64,000 nt of DNA, from positions 35,430 through 99,429 of the forward strand of contig CACMAZ010000001.1 in the NCBI GenBank assembly GCA_902611815.1. Reading direction: 5' to 3'. The position numbers and the translations under genes are program-made. Origin of the DNA: an uncultured Pelagibacteraceae bacterium. GTDB lineage: Bacteria; Pseudomonadota; Alphaproteobacteria; Pelagibacterales; Pelagibacteraceae. Below, piece after piece: positions 17,643 to 26,467 of this stretch; the stretch's first letter is position 1; each line of letters opens with the position of its first letter. The notes under the pieces are model-generated. The model was not told the origin of the DNA. It did not search any database and worked only from the letters and a program-made list of their open reading frames with translations.

Positions 17643-18439
17643 TAATTATCTTTCCCCATTATTTCTTCTTCCATATTCCAAATCATAGATAGAATTTCTT
17701 CTCTTTTAGACGAAAACTCTTTATTTTTTTTAATTTCTCTTAAATCATCTTTTAATCCCATTTCTGCAAATGGAAGTTTATACTCTTTGTGTATTCGACC
17801 TGGTCTTGGTGCCATGACATATAATCTTTCTCCAAGCAACAAAGCTTCTTCAACTGAGTGAGTAATTAGTATTATTGTCTTACCTGTTTCTTTCCAAATT
17901 TTTAAAACTAATGACTGCATTTTTTCTCTTGTTAATGCATCTAATGCACCTAGAGGTTCATCCATTAAAATTAAATCTGGATCATTAATTAAACATCTTG
18001 CAAGGGCAACCCTTTGCTGCATACCACCAGATAATTGATAAGTAGGTGTGTTGCCAAATCCTTTAAGACCAACTATTTCTAACCACTCATCAACTTTTTT
18101 TTGAGTTTCTTCTGGATCTTTCTTTTTCATTCTAAGACCAAAGTTTACATTTTCAGAAACTGTTAACCATTCAAACAAAGCACCTTGTTGGAAAACCATT
18201 CCTCTATCAACTCCAGGTCCATTAATTTCATTATTACCCAATGTAATTGTTCCAGAAGTTGGTCTAATAAAACCAGCTGCAATATTTAGTAATGTTGTTT
18301 TTCCACAACCTGATGGACCTAATACAGTTAAAAGCTCACCTTTTTTAATTGTAAAATTTAAATCTTTTAAAGCATGAACGGTCTCTCCCTTAGGAGATTT
18401 AAAAATCATGTTTAAATTTTGTGAAACTAAATCACTCAT
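17642..18439 (-). CDS. tauB: TauB/SsuB-type ABC transporter ATP-binding protein
   Basis: A 265-residue ATPase. Walker A is GPSGCGKTT, the Q-loop is in VFQQGALFEWLTV, the signature is LSGGMQQRVALAR, Walker B is LILMDEPLGALD, and the switch histidine is in ILITHSVEEALLLG. The subtype (nitrate/sulfonate/bicarbonate NitT/TauT) is shown by MAPRPGRIHKEYKLPF. It energises uptake through the fused permease downstream. No Shine-Dalgarno is apparent before its ATG, which lies 28 bases from a strong hairpin that separates it from the binding-protein gene. Confidence 0.95.
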   Translation of the reverse strand: MSDLVSQNLNMIFKSPKGETVHALKDLNFTIKKGELLTVLGPSGCGKTTLLNIAAGFIRPTSGTITLGNNEINGPGVDRGMVFQQGALFEWLTVSENVNFGLRMKKKDPEETQKKVDEWLEIVGLKGFGNTPTYQLSGGMQQRVALARCLINDPDLILMDEPLGALDALTREKMQSLVLKIWKETGKTIILITHSVEEALLLGERLYVMAPRPGRIHKEYKLPFAEMGLKDDLREIKKNKEFSSKREEILSMIWNMEEEIMGKDN

Positions 18440-18466
18440 AAGATGACTTTATATTAAAATTCTCAT

Positions 18467-18505
18467 AAAAAAAATAGGCACCAATTAGAAAATTGGCGCC
18501 TATTT
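18467..18505 (-). terminator. Stem-loop with U-tract between binding-protein and ATPase genes
   Basis: On the minus-strand RNA a 15-base arm AAATAGGCGCCAATT pairs completely (one G-U) with AATTGGTGCCTATTT across a TTCT loop. It is followed by a run of U (eight consecutive A on the plus strand, three of them inside the stem). This has the form of an intrinsic terminator placed 20 bases after the tauA-like stop. Because the operon continues, it is best read as an attenuator or 3-prime stabiliser giving excess binding protein over the membrane complex. Confidence 0.8.
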
Positions 18506-18525
18506 AATTTTAATAAACCTTTAGA

Positions 18526-19467
18526 TTATAAAGGTAAGAAACTAGTGTCTACGTTTCCTCTTGGTGTTCCCATTCCTTTTAAGAATGCATCAAGATTTCC
18601 TTTAGTCATAGACTGTTTAGTCTCTTCAGGTGTTAAAAATTTGAAACCACTTAAAGTTTCTTTCATATCAGCAACTTTCATTTCTGAAGCTTTTGACATA
18701 GCGTTCATATCGCTTTTGCCGTTTCTGTATCTTTCGTTTGCTTCGTGAGTTACTTCAATAAAAGTTCTTAGCATACCTGGGTTTTCCTTCATAAACTTCG
18801 TAGTTACTGAAGTAATATCTATTCCAAGAATACCAGCATCTCTTGCTTCTTGAACTGTAAGTAATCTAGTACCAACTGCAGTTGCAGCTTTGATTGAATT
18901 ACCACCAAATAAACATGCCATTACAACATCACCGCTTACTAATGCAGCAGCTCCTTCCTCAGGGTCCATTTGAATGATATCCATTTTTTTTCTGTCAGCT
19001 CCAACAACTTTCATACTTTCATCAAAAACGTATTCAGCCATTGTTCCTAGTGGTACAGCAACTTTTTTACCCTCAAGTTCTGTAGCATTAGCTTTTGTAA
19101 TACCAGATGCATTTGAAGTTACGCAAGTTGTTCCACCCATTCCATATTCCATAGCAATATCAACAAGCTTAATTGGCGCTTTTGATTTAACTGCGTTAAT
19201 GAAAGGTACTAAACCTTGTGAATAAGAAATATCAATATCTCCAGCTAACATTGCATCAGTCATCGCTCCACCGTTCGTGAAGTTTGTCCACTTAACTGGT
19301 ACACCTAATGCTTTTGCAAAGTTTTTTTTCATCATGTCCTCTAAATTCGGACTTGGCCATTCTAAGAAGTAAGCAACTCTAACTTCTTTTGCAGCTGAAT
19401 TAGCAACTGAAATAGTAAGGTTAAGAGCTAAAATAGTTCCAAGAATAAAACTTAGTATTTTTTTCAT
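18526..19467 (-). CDS. tauA: Taurine-type ABC transporter substrate-binding protein
   Basis: A 313-residue periplasmic protein. Residues 1-24 are a signal peptide (SFILGTILALNLTISVANSAA). The mature part begins KEVRVAYFLEWPSPN and contains WTNFTNGGAMTDAMLAGDIDISYSQGLVPF, which is the NitT/TauT binding-protein pattern, then GKKVAVPLGTMAEYVF and the conserved second lobe. It captures the substrate for the TauB/TauC-type complex. Taurine is the favoured ligand because of the aminotransferase and alanine dehydrogenase genes divergently upstream, but alkylsulfonates remain possible. A strong SD (AAGGAGAGGAA) precedes the ATG, consistent with high expression. Confidence 0.85.
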   Translation of the reverse strand: MKKILSFILGTILALNLTISVANSAAKEVRVAYFLEWPSPNLEDMMKKNFAKALGVPVKWTNFTNGGAMTDAMLAGDIDISYSQGLVPFINAVKSKAPIKLVDIAMEYGMGGTTCVTSNASGITKANATELEGKKVAVPLGTMAEYVFDESMKVVGADRKKMDIIQMDPEEGAAALVSGDVVMACLFGGNSIKAATAVGTRLLTVQEARDAGILGIDITSVTTKFMKENPGMLRTFIEVTHEANERYRNGKSDMNAMSKASEMKVADMKETLSGFKFLTPEETKQSMTKGNLDAFLKGMGTPRGNVDTSFLPL

Positions 19468-19648
19468 TTATTCCTCTCCTTATTTAAATTTATAAAGAGT
19501 ATTAAAGTTGAAAAAGAGACCAAAGTAAACGATCTTATTGTATGGTTTGGGGCGACACAATTATCTATTCAATTTTAAGTTGTATCAAACTATTATAATT
19601 TTATAGTTAAATTAAATGATTTAGTCTAAAGATTAAGAATATAAAAAA
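19468..19648 (+). promoter_or_regulatory. Divergent control region between tauA-like and aminotransferase genes
   Basis: A 181-base gene-free region, the longest in the window, carrying both divergent promoters. I see TATAAT near 19591-19600 on the plus strand and TACAAT on the minus strand (in CCATACAATAAG), neither with a convincing -35. TTGTAT occurs at 19538-19543 and again at 19580-19585, exactly 42 bases apart (four helical turns). That spacing would suit a regulator binding direct repeats, but two six-base copies are weak evidence. No riboswitch-like helix set was recognised. Confidence 0.45.
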
Positions 19649-20989
19649 ATGAGTCAAAAACCATCAATACCAAATTCTCTAAATGAACATTGGATGCCAT
19701 TTACATCCAATAAAGATTTTAAAGAAAGACCAAGATTAATTACGGAAGCAAAAGGTGTTTATTTAAAAAATCACGAGGGTAATACGCAAATTGATGCAAG
19801 CTCTGGTCTTTTTTGTAATCCATTGGGTCATGGTAGAATGGAAATTATTGATGCAATTACAAAACAATTAAAAACTTTAGATTATGCTCAACCGTTCCAA
19901 CAAGGTTTTGGTGGATCATTTGAGTTAGCAACTAGAATTTCAAAACACACACCTGGAAATTTAAACAGAATTTTTTACACAATTTGTGGATCAACTGCTG
20001 TTGAAACAGCAATTAAAATTAGTATCGCTTATCACAAAGCAAGAGGAGAAGGACAAAGATTTAGATTTGTTGGAAGAGAAAGAGCTTACCATGGCATGAA
20101 CATTGGTGCAACTTCAGTAGGTGGAATGATTAATAACGTTAAAGCATATGCAAGTGTTTTAATGCCAGGAGTCGTTCACATGAGACATACACATTTAGAC
20201 GAACATAAGTTTATATCTGGTCAACCAGAAACAGGCGCAGAAATTGCAAATGATCTTGAGAGAATTTGTACAAACTTTGGTGCAGAAAATATTGCAGCTT
20301 GTATAGTTGAACCAATTGCAGGATCTACTGGAACATTAGTTCCGCCAGTTGGATATTTACAAAGACTTAGAGAACTTTGTGACAAACATAATATTCTTTT
20401 AATTTTTGACGAAGTAATAACAGGATGGGGTAGAACAGGATCAACTTTTGGTGCTCAAGAGTTCGGTGTTACTCCAGATATAATGACAATGGCAAAAGCT
20501 ACAACTAATGGAATTGTTCCATTTGGTGTAGTTGCGTGTAAAGAAGAAATTTATGATGCGGTAATGGATAATTCTCCTAAAGGAGTAATAGAACTTTTCC
20601 ACGGTTACACTTATTCTGGTATTCCAATATCTGTTGCAGCGGCTTTAGCAGTTCAAGATATATTTGAAAAAGAAGATATTTTTAACAGAGCAAAAGAACT
20701 AGCACCATATTTCCAAGAAGGTTTATTCTCATTAAAAGATATTGATGTTGTTGAAAACATTAGAGGATATGGAATGATGGGTGGTATTGATATTAAGATG
20801 GATACAAAACCAGGAAGAGCAGGACTTGCAACATTTAAACATTGTTATGATGCAGGAGTAAATTTTAAAGCTACTGGAGATTGTTTAATTATTGCACCAA
20901 TGTTTATTTGTGAAAAAAAACATATTGATGAAATAATCGATAAGTTAAGAACAGGAATTACGAACTATAGTAAAAGTAAGAAGAATTAA
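19649..20989 (+). CDS. Class III omega-amino acid:pyruvate aminotransferase, candidate taurine aminotransferase
   Basis: A 446-residue class III PLP aminotransferase. The N-terminal EHWMPFTSNKDFKERPRL is characteristic of the beta-alanine/omega-amino acid:pyruvate group. GSTAVETAIKI and AYHGMNIGATSVGG bind PLP phosphate, LIFDEVITGWGRTG holds the PLP aspartate, and the Schiff-base lysine is in MTMAKATTNGIVP. It should move an omega-amino group to pyruvate, giving alanine. Alanine dehydrogenase eight bases downstream regenerates pyruvate, and the divergent taurine-type transporter supplies substrate. Together this suggests taurine:pyruvate aminotransferase (Tpa) forming sulfoacetaldehyde (inference). 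Beta-alanine is the main alternative. Confidence 0.82.
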   Translation: MSQKPSIPNSLNEHWMPFTSNKDFKERPRLITEAKGVYLKNHEGNTQIDASSGLFCNPLGHGRMEIIDAITKQLKTLDYAQPFQQGFGGSFELATRISKHTPGNLNRIFYTICGSTAVETAIKISIAYHKARGEGQRFRFVGRERAYHGMNIGATSVGGMINNVKAYASVLMPGVVHMRHTHLDEHKFISGQPETGAEIANDLERICTNFGAENIAACIVEPIAGSTGTLVPPVGYLQRLRELCDKHNILLIFDEVITGWGRTGSTFGAQEFGVTPDIMTMAKATTNGIVPFGVVACKEEIYDAVMDNSPKGVIELFHGYTYSGIPISVAAALAVQDIFEKEDIFNRAKELAPYFQEGLFSLKDIDVVENIRGYGMMGGIDIKMDTKPGRAGLATFKHCYDAGVNFKATGDCLIIAPMFICEKKHIDEIIDKLRTGITNYSKSKKN

Positions 20990-20997
20990 TTTTCTTT

Positions 20998-22116
20998 ATG
21001 AAAATTGGCGTTCCAAAAGAGATAAAGCCTCAAGAAAATAGAATAGGATTAACCCCCGAAAGTGTAAAAACTTTAGTTGGCGAAGGCCATGAAATATTGG
21101 TCGAAAACAATGGTGGATTTGAAGCTGGTTTTGATAATGATCAGTATACAAAAGCAGGTGCAAAAATTGTAAAAACAGCTGGTGATATTTTTAATGATGC
21201 AGACATAATAGTTAAAGTAAAAGAGCCTCAAAAAGTTGAGGTGGATATGTTAAGAGAAAATCAAATACTTTATACTTATCTTCATTTAGCTGCTGCAAAA
21301 GAACTTACAGAAGGATTAATCAAATCTAAAAGTGTAAATATTGCATACGAAACTGTTACAGATGATAATGGTAGACTTCCATTACTTGCACCTATGAGTG
21401 CAGTTGCCGGCCGTATGTCAGTCCAAGCTGGAGCACATTGTTTAGAAAAAAACCAAAAGGGTAGAGGTATTTTATTAGGTGGAGCACCTGGCGGTGAACC
21501 AGCAAATGTATTAATTCTTGGTGGTGGAGTTGTGGGAGAGAATGCTGCAATTATTGCAACAGGCATGAGAGCTAAAGTTCACATAGTTGATAAATCAGAA
21601 GAAAGATTAAAACAATTAGTTAAAATGTTTGGTGATAAAATAATTCCAGAGCAAAGTGATAAAGTTGATTTAGATAAGTTAGTTTCAGAGGCTGATTTAT
21701 TAGTAGGTGGAGTTTTAATTCCAGGCGCAGAGGCTCCAAAATTAGTTACGAAAGATATGTTGAAATTGATGAAGAGAGGTTCTGTAATAGTCGATGTTGC
21801 AATTGATCAAGGAGGGTGCGTTGAAACAAGTAAACCAACCACTCATGGAGATCCAACTTATATAGTTAATGATGTTGTTCACTATTGCGTTGCTAATATG
21901 CCAGGTGGAGTACCAAGAACCTCAACATTTGCATTAAATAAAGCTACACTTCCTTATTTAGTAAAATTAGCAAACAAAGGTTACCAAAAAGCTTTAGGTG
22001 AAGATAAAAATTTCTTAGCAGGATTAAATGTTCATAAAGGACATGTTACTTATAAGGCTGTTGCGGATGTATTTGGGCATGAATATGTTAGTGCAGGAGA
22101 AGCAATCAAAAGTTAA
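20998..22116 (+). CDS. ald: Alanine dehydrogenase
   Basis: A 372-residue NAD-dependent alanine dehydrogenase, full length. The N-terminus MKIGVPKEIKPQENRIGLTPESV is diagnostic of AlaDH/PNT. The pyruvate-binding lysine and catalytic histidine region is in YTYLHLAAAKELT, the NAD fold is in VLILGGGVVGENAAIIATGM, and DVAIDQGGCVETSKPTTH is the conserved C-terminal catalytic block. It oxidises alanine to pyruvate and ammonium. Tight linkage with the aminotransferase suggests an amino-group disposal cycle: amine to alanine to ammonium, with pyruvate recycled. Confidence 0.96.
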   Translation: MKIGVPKEIKPQENRIGLTPESVKTLVGEGHEILVENNGGFEAGFDNDQYTKAGAKIVKTAGDIFNDADIIVKVKEPQKVEVDMLRENQILYTYLHLAAAKELTEGLIKSKSVNIAYETVTDDNGRLPLLAPMSAVAGRMSVQAGAHCLEKNQKGRGILLGGAPGGEPANVLILGGGVVGENAAIIATGMRAKVHIVDKSEERLKQLVKMFGDKIIPEQSDKVDLDKLVSEADLLVGGVLIPGAEAPKLVTKDMLKLMKRGSVIVDVAIDQGGCVETSKPTTHGDPTYIVNDVVHYCVANMPGGVPRTSTFALNKATLPYLVKLANKGYQKALGEDKNFLAGLNVHKGHVTYKAVADVFGHEYVSAGEAIKS

Positions 22117-22117
22117 T

Positions 22118-22762
22118 ATGAAATTGATAAAATTCATAATTTGTTTTGTTTTAATTTTAAGCCTAAATAATAATGCCAAAGCTTTATCAGGAGTAGGTCC
22201 TTTAAGTTTTTCAGAGGGAACTTTTGAATGGTTTTTAGCCTACTTAAGAGGAGATGGGCAAACCACAGGAGAAGTCGGTTTTAGACAAGGTTATCCTGGT
22301 GGTTTTGCAGTTAATCCAGAAGGAACTTATGGTTATTATTCCTATTGTCCTTTAAAATATGGTTCAGGGGGATGCAGAGTTGATTTTGGTAGAACTGTGC
22401 AAGCTTGTTCTAAAGGAAGCAAAGCAAGAGGTGGAAGCAAATGCAAACTGTTTGCAAGAGGTTATAAAGTTGTTTGGGGCGGAGCAAATATAAAATTTTC
22501 AAGAAAATTTGATGAGCAAGTTGTACGTACGATTTTTAAAGAAAACGGATGGTATGAGGAATTTTCTAATAGACCACCACCTTCTGGTTCAAGTGAAAAT
22601 AAATATATCCAAAAGAAAAAAGATAAAAAAAATTCAAATATAGTCAAAAAATCAAATAATGCAGATATTATCAAAGAAATAAAAGAACTAAAAAAACTAC
22701 TTGATGAAGGAATTTTGACAGAGGATGAATTTAAAAATGCAAAAAAAAAATTGCTTGAGTAA
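22118..22762 (+). CDS. Secreted protein with C-terminal SHOCT domain
   Basis: The ORF track starts at 22028 inside ald, but the real start is the ATG at 22118, one base after the ald stop. This yields a 214-residue protein with a clean signal peptide (MKLIKFIICFVLILSLNNNAKA). The mature domain (GPLSFSEGTFEWFLAYLRG, PLKYGSGGCRVDFG, CKLFARGYKVVWGG) is small, aromatic- and cysteine-containing, and unknown to me. A Lys-rich linker leads to a C-terminal SHOCT helix pair (IKELKKLLDEGILTEDEF). The protein is likely periplasmic. It may be co-transcribed with ald, but a functional link is not evident. Confidence 0.65.
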   Translation: MKLIKFIICFVLILSLNNNAKALSGVGPLSFSEGTFEWFLAYLRGDGQTTGEVGFRQGYPGGFAVNPEGTYGYYSYCPLKYGSGGCRVDFGRTVQACSKGSKARGGSKCKLFARGYKVVWGGANIKFSRKFDEQVVRTIFKENGWYEEFSNRPPPSGSSENKYIQKKKDKKNSNIVKKSNNADIIKEIKELKKLLDEGILTEDEFKNAKKKLLE

Positions 22763-22768
22763 ATATAT

Positions 22769-23335
22769 ATGAGATTAATTTTTAAAATTTTAATTATTCT
22801 ACTTATCAATTTAAATGTTTTTGCTGATATAAAACAATATGAAATTAATGGAATGTCGATAGGAGACAGTGCTTTAAACTTTTACTCAGAAAATGAAATA
22901 CTGAAAAAACAAGAAAATTATTTTCGTCAAAAATCTGTTAAGGCATCTGAATTTGAAAGTAAAGGGCTGTATGATTACATTCAATTAATGTACAAATCAA
23001 AAGATAAAACATATTCAATTGTAGGAATTTCAGCACTCATTAAGATGGATGTAAACAAATGCGAAGGTATTTTAGAAGAGGAAGCTGTAAAAATTTCATC
23101 ATCTTTTGGCTCTGATTTAAAAAAAGATTATGGAAAAAGAAAAATTAAACATAGTTATGATAAATCTGGAAAAAGTTTTGTTACTCAAAAAAAGTATAAA
23201 TTCAGCAACAATGATGAATTAATCATAGCATGTTATTATTGGTCAGATAAAATTAAAAATAAAGATGGATATAACGATAATTTTAGAGTTAGTTTGAGAT
23301 CAAAGTACTACTCAAATTTTCTCAATAGAGAATAA
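22769..23335 (+). CDS. Secreted paralog 1 of an unknown family
   Basis: A 188-residue protein with a signal peptide (MRLIFKILIILLINLNVFA). The mature start DIKQYEINGMSIGDSALNFYSENEI aligns with the next gene (DTKDFQIGGISLNDSLLNTFSEKEI), so these are tandem paralogs. Shared elements are the GxSxxDSxLNxxSExEI segment, a KDKxYxI(V/I)xS core and a cysteine pair (KCEGI and ACYYW). The function is unknown, and it is probably periplasmic. The start six bases after the preceding gene suggests one transcript. Confidence 0.65.
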   Translation: MRLIFKILIILLINLNVFADIKQYEINGMSIGDSALNFYSENEILKKQENYFRQKSVKASEFESKGLYDYIQLMYKSKDKTYSIVGISALIKMDVNKCEGILEEEAVKISSSFGSDLKKDYGKRKIKHSYDKSGKSFVTQKKYKFSNNDELIIACYYWSDKIKNKDGYNDNFRVSLRSKYYSNFLNRE

Positions 23336-23344
23336 TATAAAGAT

Positions 23345-23926
23345 ATGAAAAAAATCTTATTATTATTATTTTTAAGTTTCTTTATTAATTTACATGTTCA
23401 AGCAGATGATACTAAAGATTTTCAAATTGGTGGAATAAGTCTTAATGATAGTCTTTTGAATACATTTAGTGAAAAAGAGATAAAAAAAGCTAAAAGAAAG
23501 ACCAGTTTCAAAAGCAAAAAATATTCGATGTATGCATTTTTTGGAGATTACAATCCATACGACCACTTAGTAATTTATACTGAGAGAAAAGACAAATCCT
23601 ACATAATAAAATCTGTGGCAGGATTTATGAAATTTGAAAAAAATTGGGAAGGTTGTTTGAAAGAGCAAGATAGCATCTCAGACGAAGTACAAAATTTATT
23701 TTCTAATGCGAAAAAAACTGTGAAAGAGTTTGCCCAGCCTTTTGACAAAACTGGAAATAGTATTGAAAGAGATGTCATATTTGCATTAGAATACGGTGAA
23801 GAAATAGGATCAGCTTGTCAAAAATGGGGAAAAAAATATAAAGCTCAGAGAAAAAAAAAAGATACAATACAAGTTTTTATGGACACTAAAGAATATGCAG
23901 CCTGGTTAAGATCCCAAGGGCATTAA
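23345..23926 (+). CDS. Secreted paralog 2 of an unknown family
   Basis: A 193-residue exported protein (signal peptide MKKILLLLFLSFFINLHVQA). It shares the DFQIGGISLNDSLLNTFSEKEI region, KDKSYIIKSVAGFMKFE and the paired cysteines (GCLKE, ACQKW) with the upstream neighbour. They look like the product of an old duplication, with perhaps 25-30 percent identity by eye. No catalytic motif is apparent. A disulfide between the two cysteines is plausible in the periplasm. Confidence 0.65.
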   Translation: MKKILLLLFLSFFINLHVQADDTKDFQIGGISLNDSLLNTFSEKEIKKAKRKTSFKSKKYSMYAFFGDYNPYDHLVIYTERKDKSYIIKSVAGFMKFEKNWEGCLKEQDSISDEVQNLFSNAKKTVKEFAQPFDKTGNSIERDVIFALEYGEEIGSACQKWGKKYKAQRKKKDTIQVFMDTKEYAAWLRSQGH

Positions 23927-23940
23927 AATTAATTAAAGAT

Positions 23941-26382
23941 ATGAAAAAAATACCAAGCTCAACTAAAGTAGTAGTTATTGGAGGTGGAGTTGTTGGATGC
24001 TCTTGTGCTTATCATTTAGCAAAATTTGGTTGGAAAGATGTTATTCTTTTAGAAAGAGATAAATTAACATCTGGTACTACTTGGCATGCAGCAGGATTAG
24101 TAAGTCAATTAGGCCCATCTGCAACAATTACTAAAATAAGAAAATATTCTTTAGACCTTTATAAAGAGCTTGAAAAAAAAGTAGATCATTCAGCTGGACT
24201 TCGTTTAAATGGTGCAATGTCAATTGCTCAAGAAGAGGGGAGATGGCAGGAATTAAAAAGGCAAGCAACTACCGCTCAACTTTATGATGTTAATGTTCAA
24301 ATTTTAAATAAAGATGAAATCAAAGATAAAATTCCTTTAATTAAAAATGATGATTTATTAGGCGGCATTCTTATGCCAGGTGATGGTGCAGGAGATCCAT
24401 CTGGGATCACTCAATTACTTGCAAAAGCTGCAAGAGCAGAAGGTGCTAAAATTTTTGAAGATTCTCCTGTCGAAGATATTCTTGTTAAAAATAAAAGAAT
24501 AGAAGGTGTTGTTGTTAATGGTCAAAAAATAGAATGTGAATATATTGTTTTAGCAACTGGGATGTGGTCAAGACAAATTGGTGAAAAATTAGGTGTAAGT
24601 ATCCCATTATATCCTGCGGAACATTTTTATGTAATCACAGAACCAATAAAAGAAGTACCAAAAGATTTACCGGTAATAAGAGATTTTGATAGCAGAACTT
24701 ATATAAAAGAAGACGCTGGCAAATTATTGTTAGGAATATTTGAAGGAAAATCTATTCCTGCATTTGATAAAACTAACAAAGTTCCAGAAGATTTTTCTTT
24801 TGGAGAATTTCCAGAAAATTTTGAACATTTTGAGCCTTATTTAACTGCGTGCATGAAAAGATTTCCAATATTAGAGAAGGTTGGGATAAGAAAATTTTTT
24901 GCAGGTCCAGAGTCTTTTACACCTGACACTAATACATTACTTGGCGAAGTTCCTGAAGTTAAAAACTTTTTTGTTTGTTGCGGATTAAATAGTATTGGAA
25001 TAGCAAGTGCTGGTGGAGTTGGTAAAGTCACAGCTGAATGGTTAATGAATGGCCATATCAATGAAGATATATTCAGTTATGACATTAAAAGATTTCAAAA
25101 ATTTCATTCAGAAATAAATTTTATCAAAGAAAGAGTTACAGAAACACTCGGAGATCTATATGGAATGCATTGGCCATATAAACAACACAAAACTTCAAGG
25201 AATGTTATAACACTTCCTTATCATGATGAATTAAAAAAGCATGGCGCATGTTTTGGAGTGTCAGGTGGATATGAAAGACCAATGTGGTTTTCAAAAGATG
25301 AAAAAAATAAAGATTATAAATATAGTTACAATTATCAAAATTGGTATCCAAGTGCAGAATTTGAAACAAAAAATACAAGAACTAATGTTGGATTATTTGA
25401 ACTCTCACCTTTTTCAAAATTTGATCTAAAAGGAGAAAAAGTTCACCAAGAATTACAAATGCTATGTACAGCAAATATAAAAGATATCCCAGGTTCTATT
25501 AAATACACTCAAATGCTTAATAAAGATGGAGGAATTGAAGCTGACTTAACTATTATTTGTCTTGATAAAAATTATTTTAGAGTAGTAAGCTCTGCAGCTA
25601 ATCGTGAAAGAGATAAGTTTCATATTTTAAAACATATTTCAAATGAAATAGATTTTAAGGATGTAACAGAAGATTATTGTTGTTTAGGTTTATTTGGGCC
25701 CAAAAGTAGAGAAATGATATCTTCATTTAGTAATAGTGATTTTTCAAAAGAAAACTTTAAATTTGCAACTGCAAAAGAAGTAGAAATATCAAACGTAAAA
25801 GTATGGGCTCAAAGAATATCTTATGTTGGAGAATTAGGTTATGAATTATATGTCAAAAAAGAAAATGCAAAAAAACTCTTTGAGATTTTAGTAACTGAGG
25901 GAAAAAATTTTAATTTGTCTTTATGTGGTATGCACGCAATGGATATTATGAGAATGGAATCTGGCTATGTGCATTGGGGTCATGATATTTCACCTGAGGA
26001 AAATCAATTTGAGGCTGGACTTAATTTTGCAATTAGCTTTAAAAAAAATACTAATTTTATAGGAAGAGAGGTTTTAGAGAAAATCAAAGATAAAAATACT
26101 GATAAAAAACTTAAAATGATCATTTTAGAAAATTCTAAACCTGGAGAACCTCTTCTGCTTCATGATGAGCCTATATTTTTTAAAAATAAGATTGTTGGAA
26201 AAACCACATCAGGAAATTTTTCTTTTAATTTTAATAAAAACCTTGCTTTTGGCTATATTAACTCCGGGATGAGCCATCAGGAGATTGAAAATTCAGAGTT
26301 CGAGATAGAAGTTGAGAAGAAAAAATTTAAGGCTTCAATTTTAAAACAACCTTTAAACTCTAAAAAACTTTCTGAGCTTTAG
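23941..26382 (+). CDS. Dimethylglycine/sarcosine dehydrogenase-like FAD and folate enzyme
   Basis: An 813-residue two-module enzyme. Residues about 8-390 are a DAO-type FAD oxidoreductase with the dinucleotide motif VIGGGVVGCSCAYHLAKFG and TSGTTWHAAGLVSQ, whose histidine corresponds to the covalent flavin site of dimethylglycine and sarcosine dehydrogenases. Residues about 395-450 form the FAO_M bridging domain. Residues about 460-800 are a GcvT-like folate-binding aminomethyltransferase domain ending in the GcvT C-terminal barrel (NFSFNFNKNLAFGYI). It oxidatively demethylates a methylated glycine and passes one carbon to tetrahydrofolate. The exact N-methyl substrate cannot be told from sequence. 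Confidence 0.88.
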   Translation: MKKIPSSTKVVVIGGGVVGCSCAYHLAKFGWKDVILLERDKLTSGTTWHAAGLVSQLGPSATITKIRKYSLDLYKELEKKVDHSAGLRLNGAMSIAQEEGRWQELKRQATTAQLYDVNVQILNKDEIKDKIPLIKNDDLLGGILMPGDGAGDPSGITQLLAKAARAEGAKIFEDSPVEDILVKNKRIEGVVVNGQKIECEYIVLATGMWSRQIGEKLGVSIPLYPAEHFYVITEPIKEVPKDLPVIRDFDSRTYIKEDAGKLLLGIFEGKSIPAFDKTNKVPEDFSFGEFPENFEHFEPYLTACMKRFPILEKVGIRKFFAGPESFTPDTNTLLGEVPEVKNFFVCCGLNSIGIASAGGVGKVTAEWLMNGHINEDIFSYDIKRFQKFHSEINFIKERVTETLGDLYGMHWPYKQHKTSRNVITLPYHDELKKHGACFGVSGGYERPMWFSKDEKNKDYKYSYNYQNWYPSAEFETKNTRTNVGLFELSPFSKFDLKGEKVHQELQMLCTANIKDIPGSIKYTQMLNKDGGIEADLTIICLDKNYFRVVSSAANRERDKFHILKHISNEIDFKDVTEDYCCLGLFGPKSREMISSFSNSDFSKENFKFATAKEVEISNVKVWAQRISYVGELGYELYVKKENAKKLFEILVTEGKNFNLSLCGMHAMDIMRMESGYVHWGHDISPEENQFEAGLNFAISFKKNTNFIGREVLEKIKDKNTDKKLKMIILENSKPGEPLLLHDEPIFFKNKIVGKTTSGNFSFNFNKNLAFGYINSGMSHQEIENSEFEIEVEKKKFKASILKQPLNSKKLSEL

Positions 26383-26467
26383 GACATTTTGACTCTAAAT
26401 ACTGCTTCAACCCATTTTGAACTTAAAATAAATTGATAATATTTATTACATAGTGTTTAATATAGTT

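Noticed and set aside
19468-19648. Riboswitch (glycine or SAM type) in the longest intergenic region
   Set aside because: No paired helices or conserved core bases of those classes could be recognised on either strand.
22028-22117. Upstream extension of the 22118 gene (ORF track start at 22028)
   Set aside because: The first 30 codons lie inside ald in another frame, and a proper signal peptide starts at the ATG 22118 right after the ald stop.
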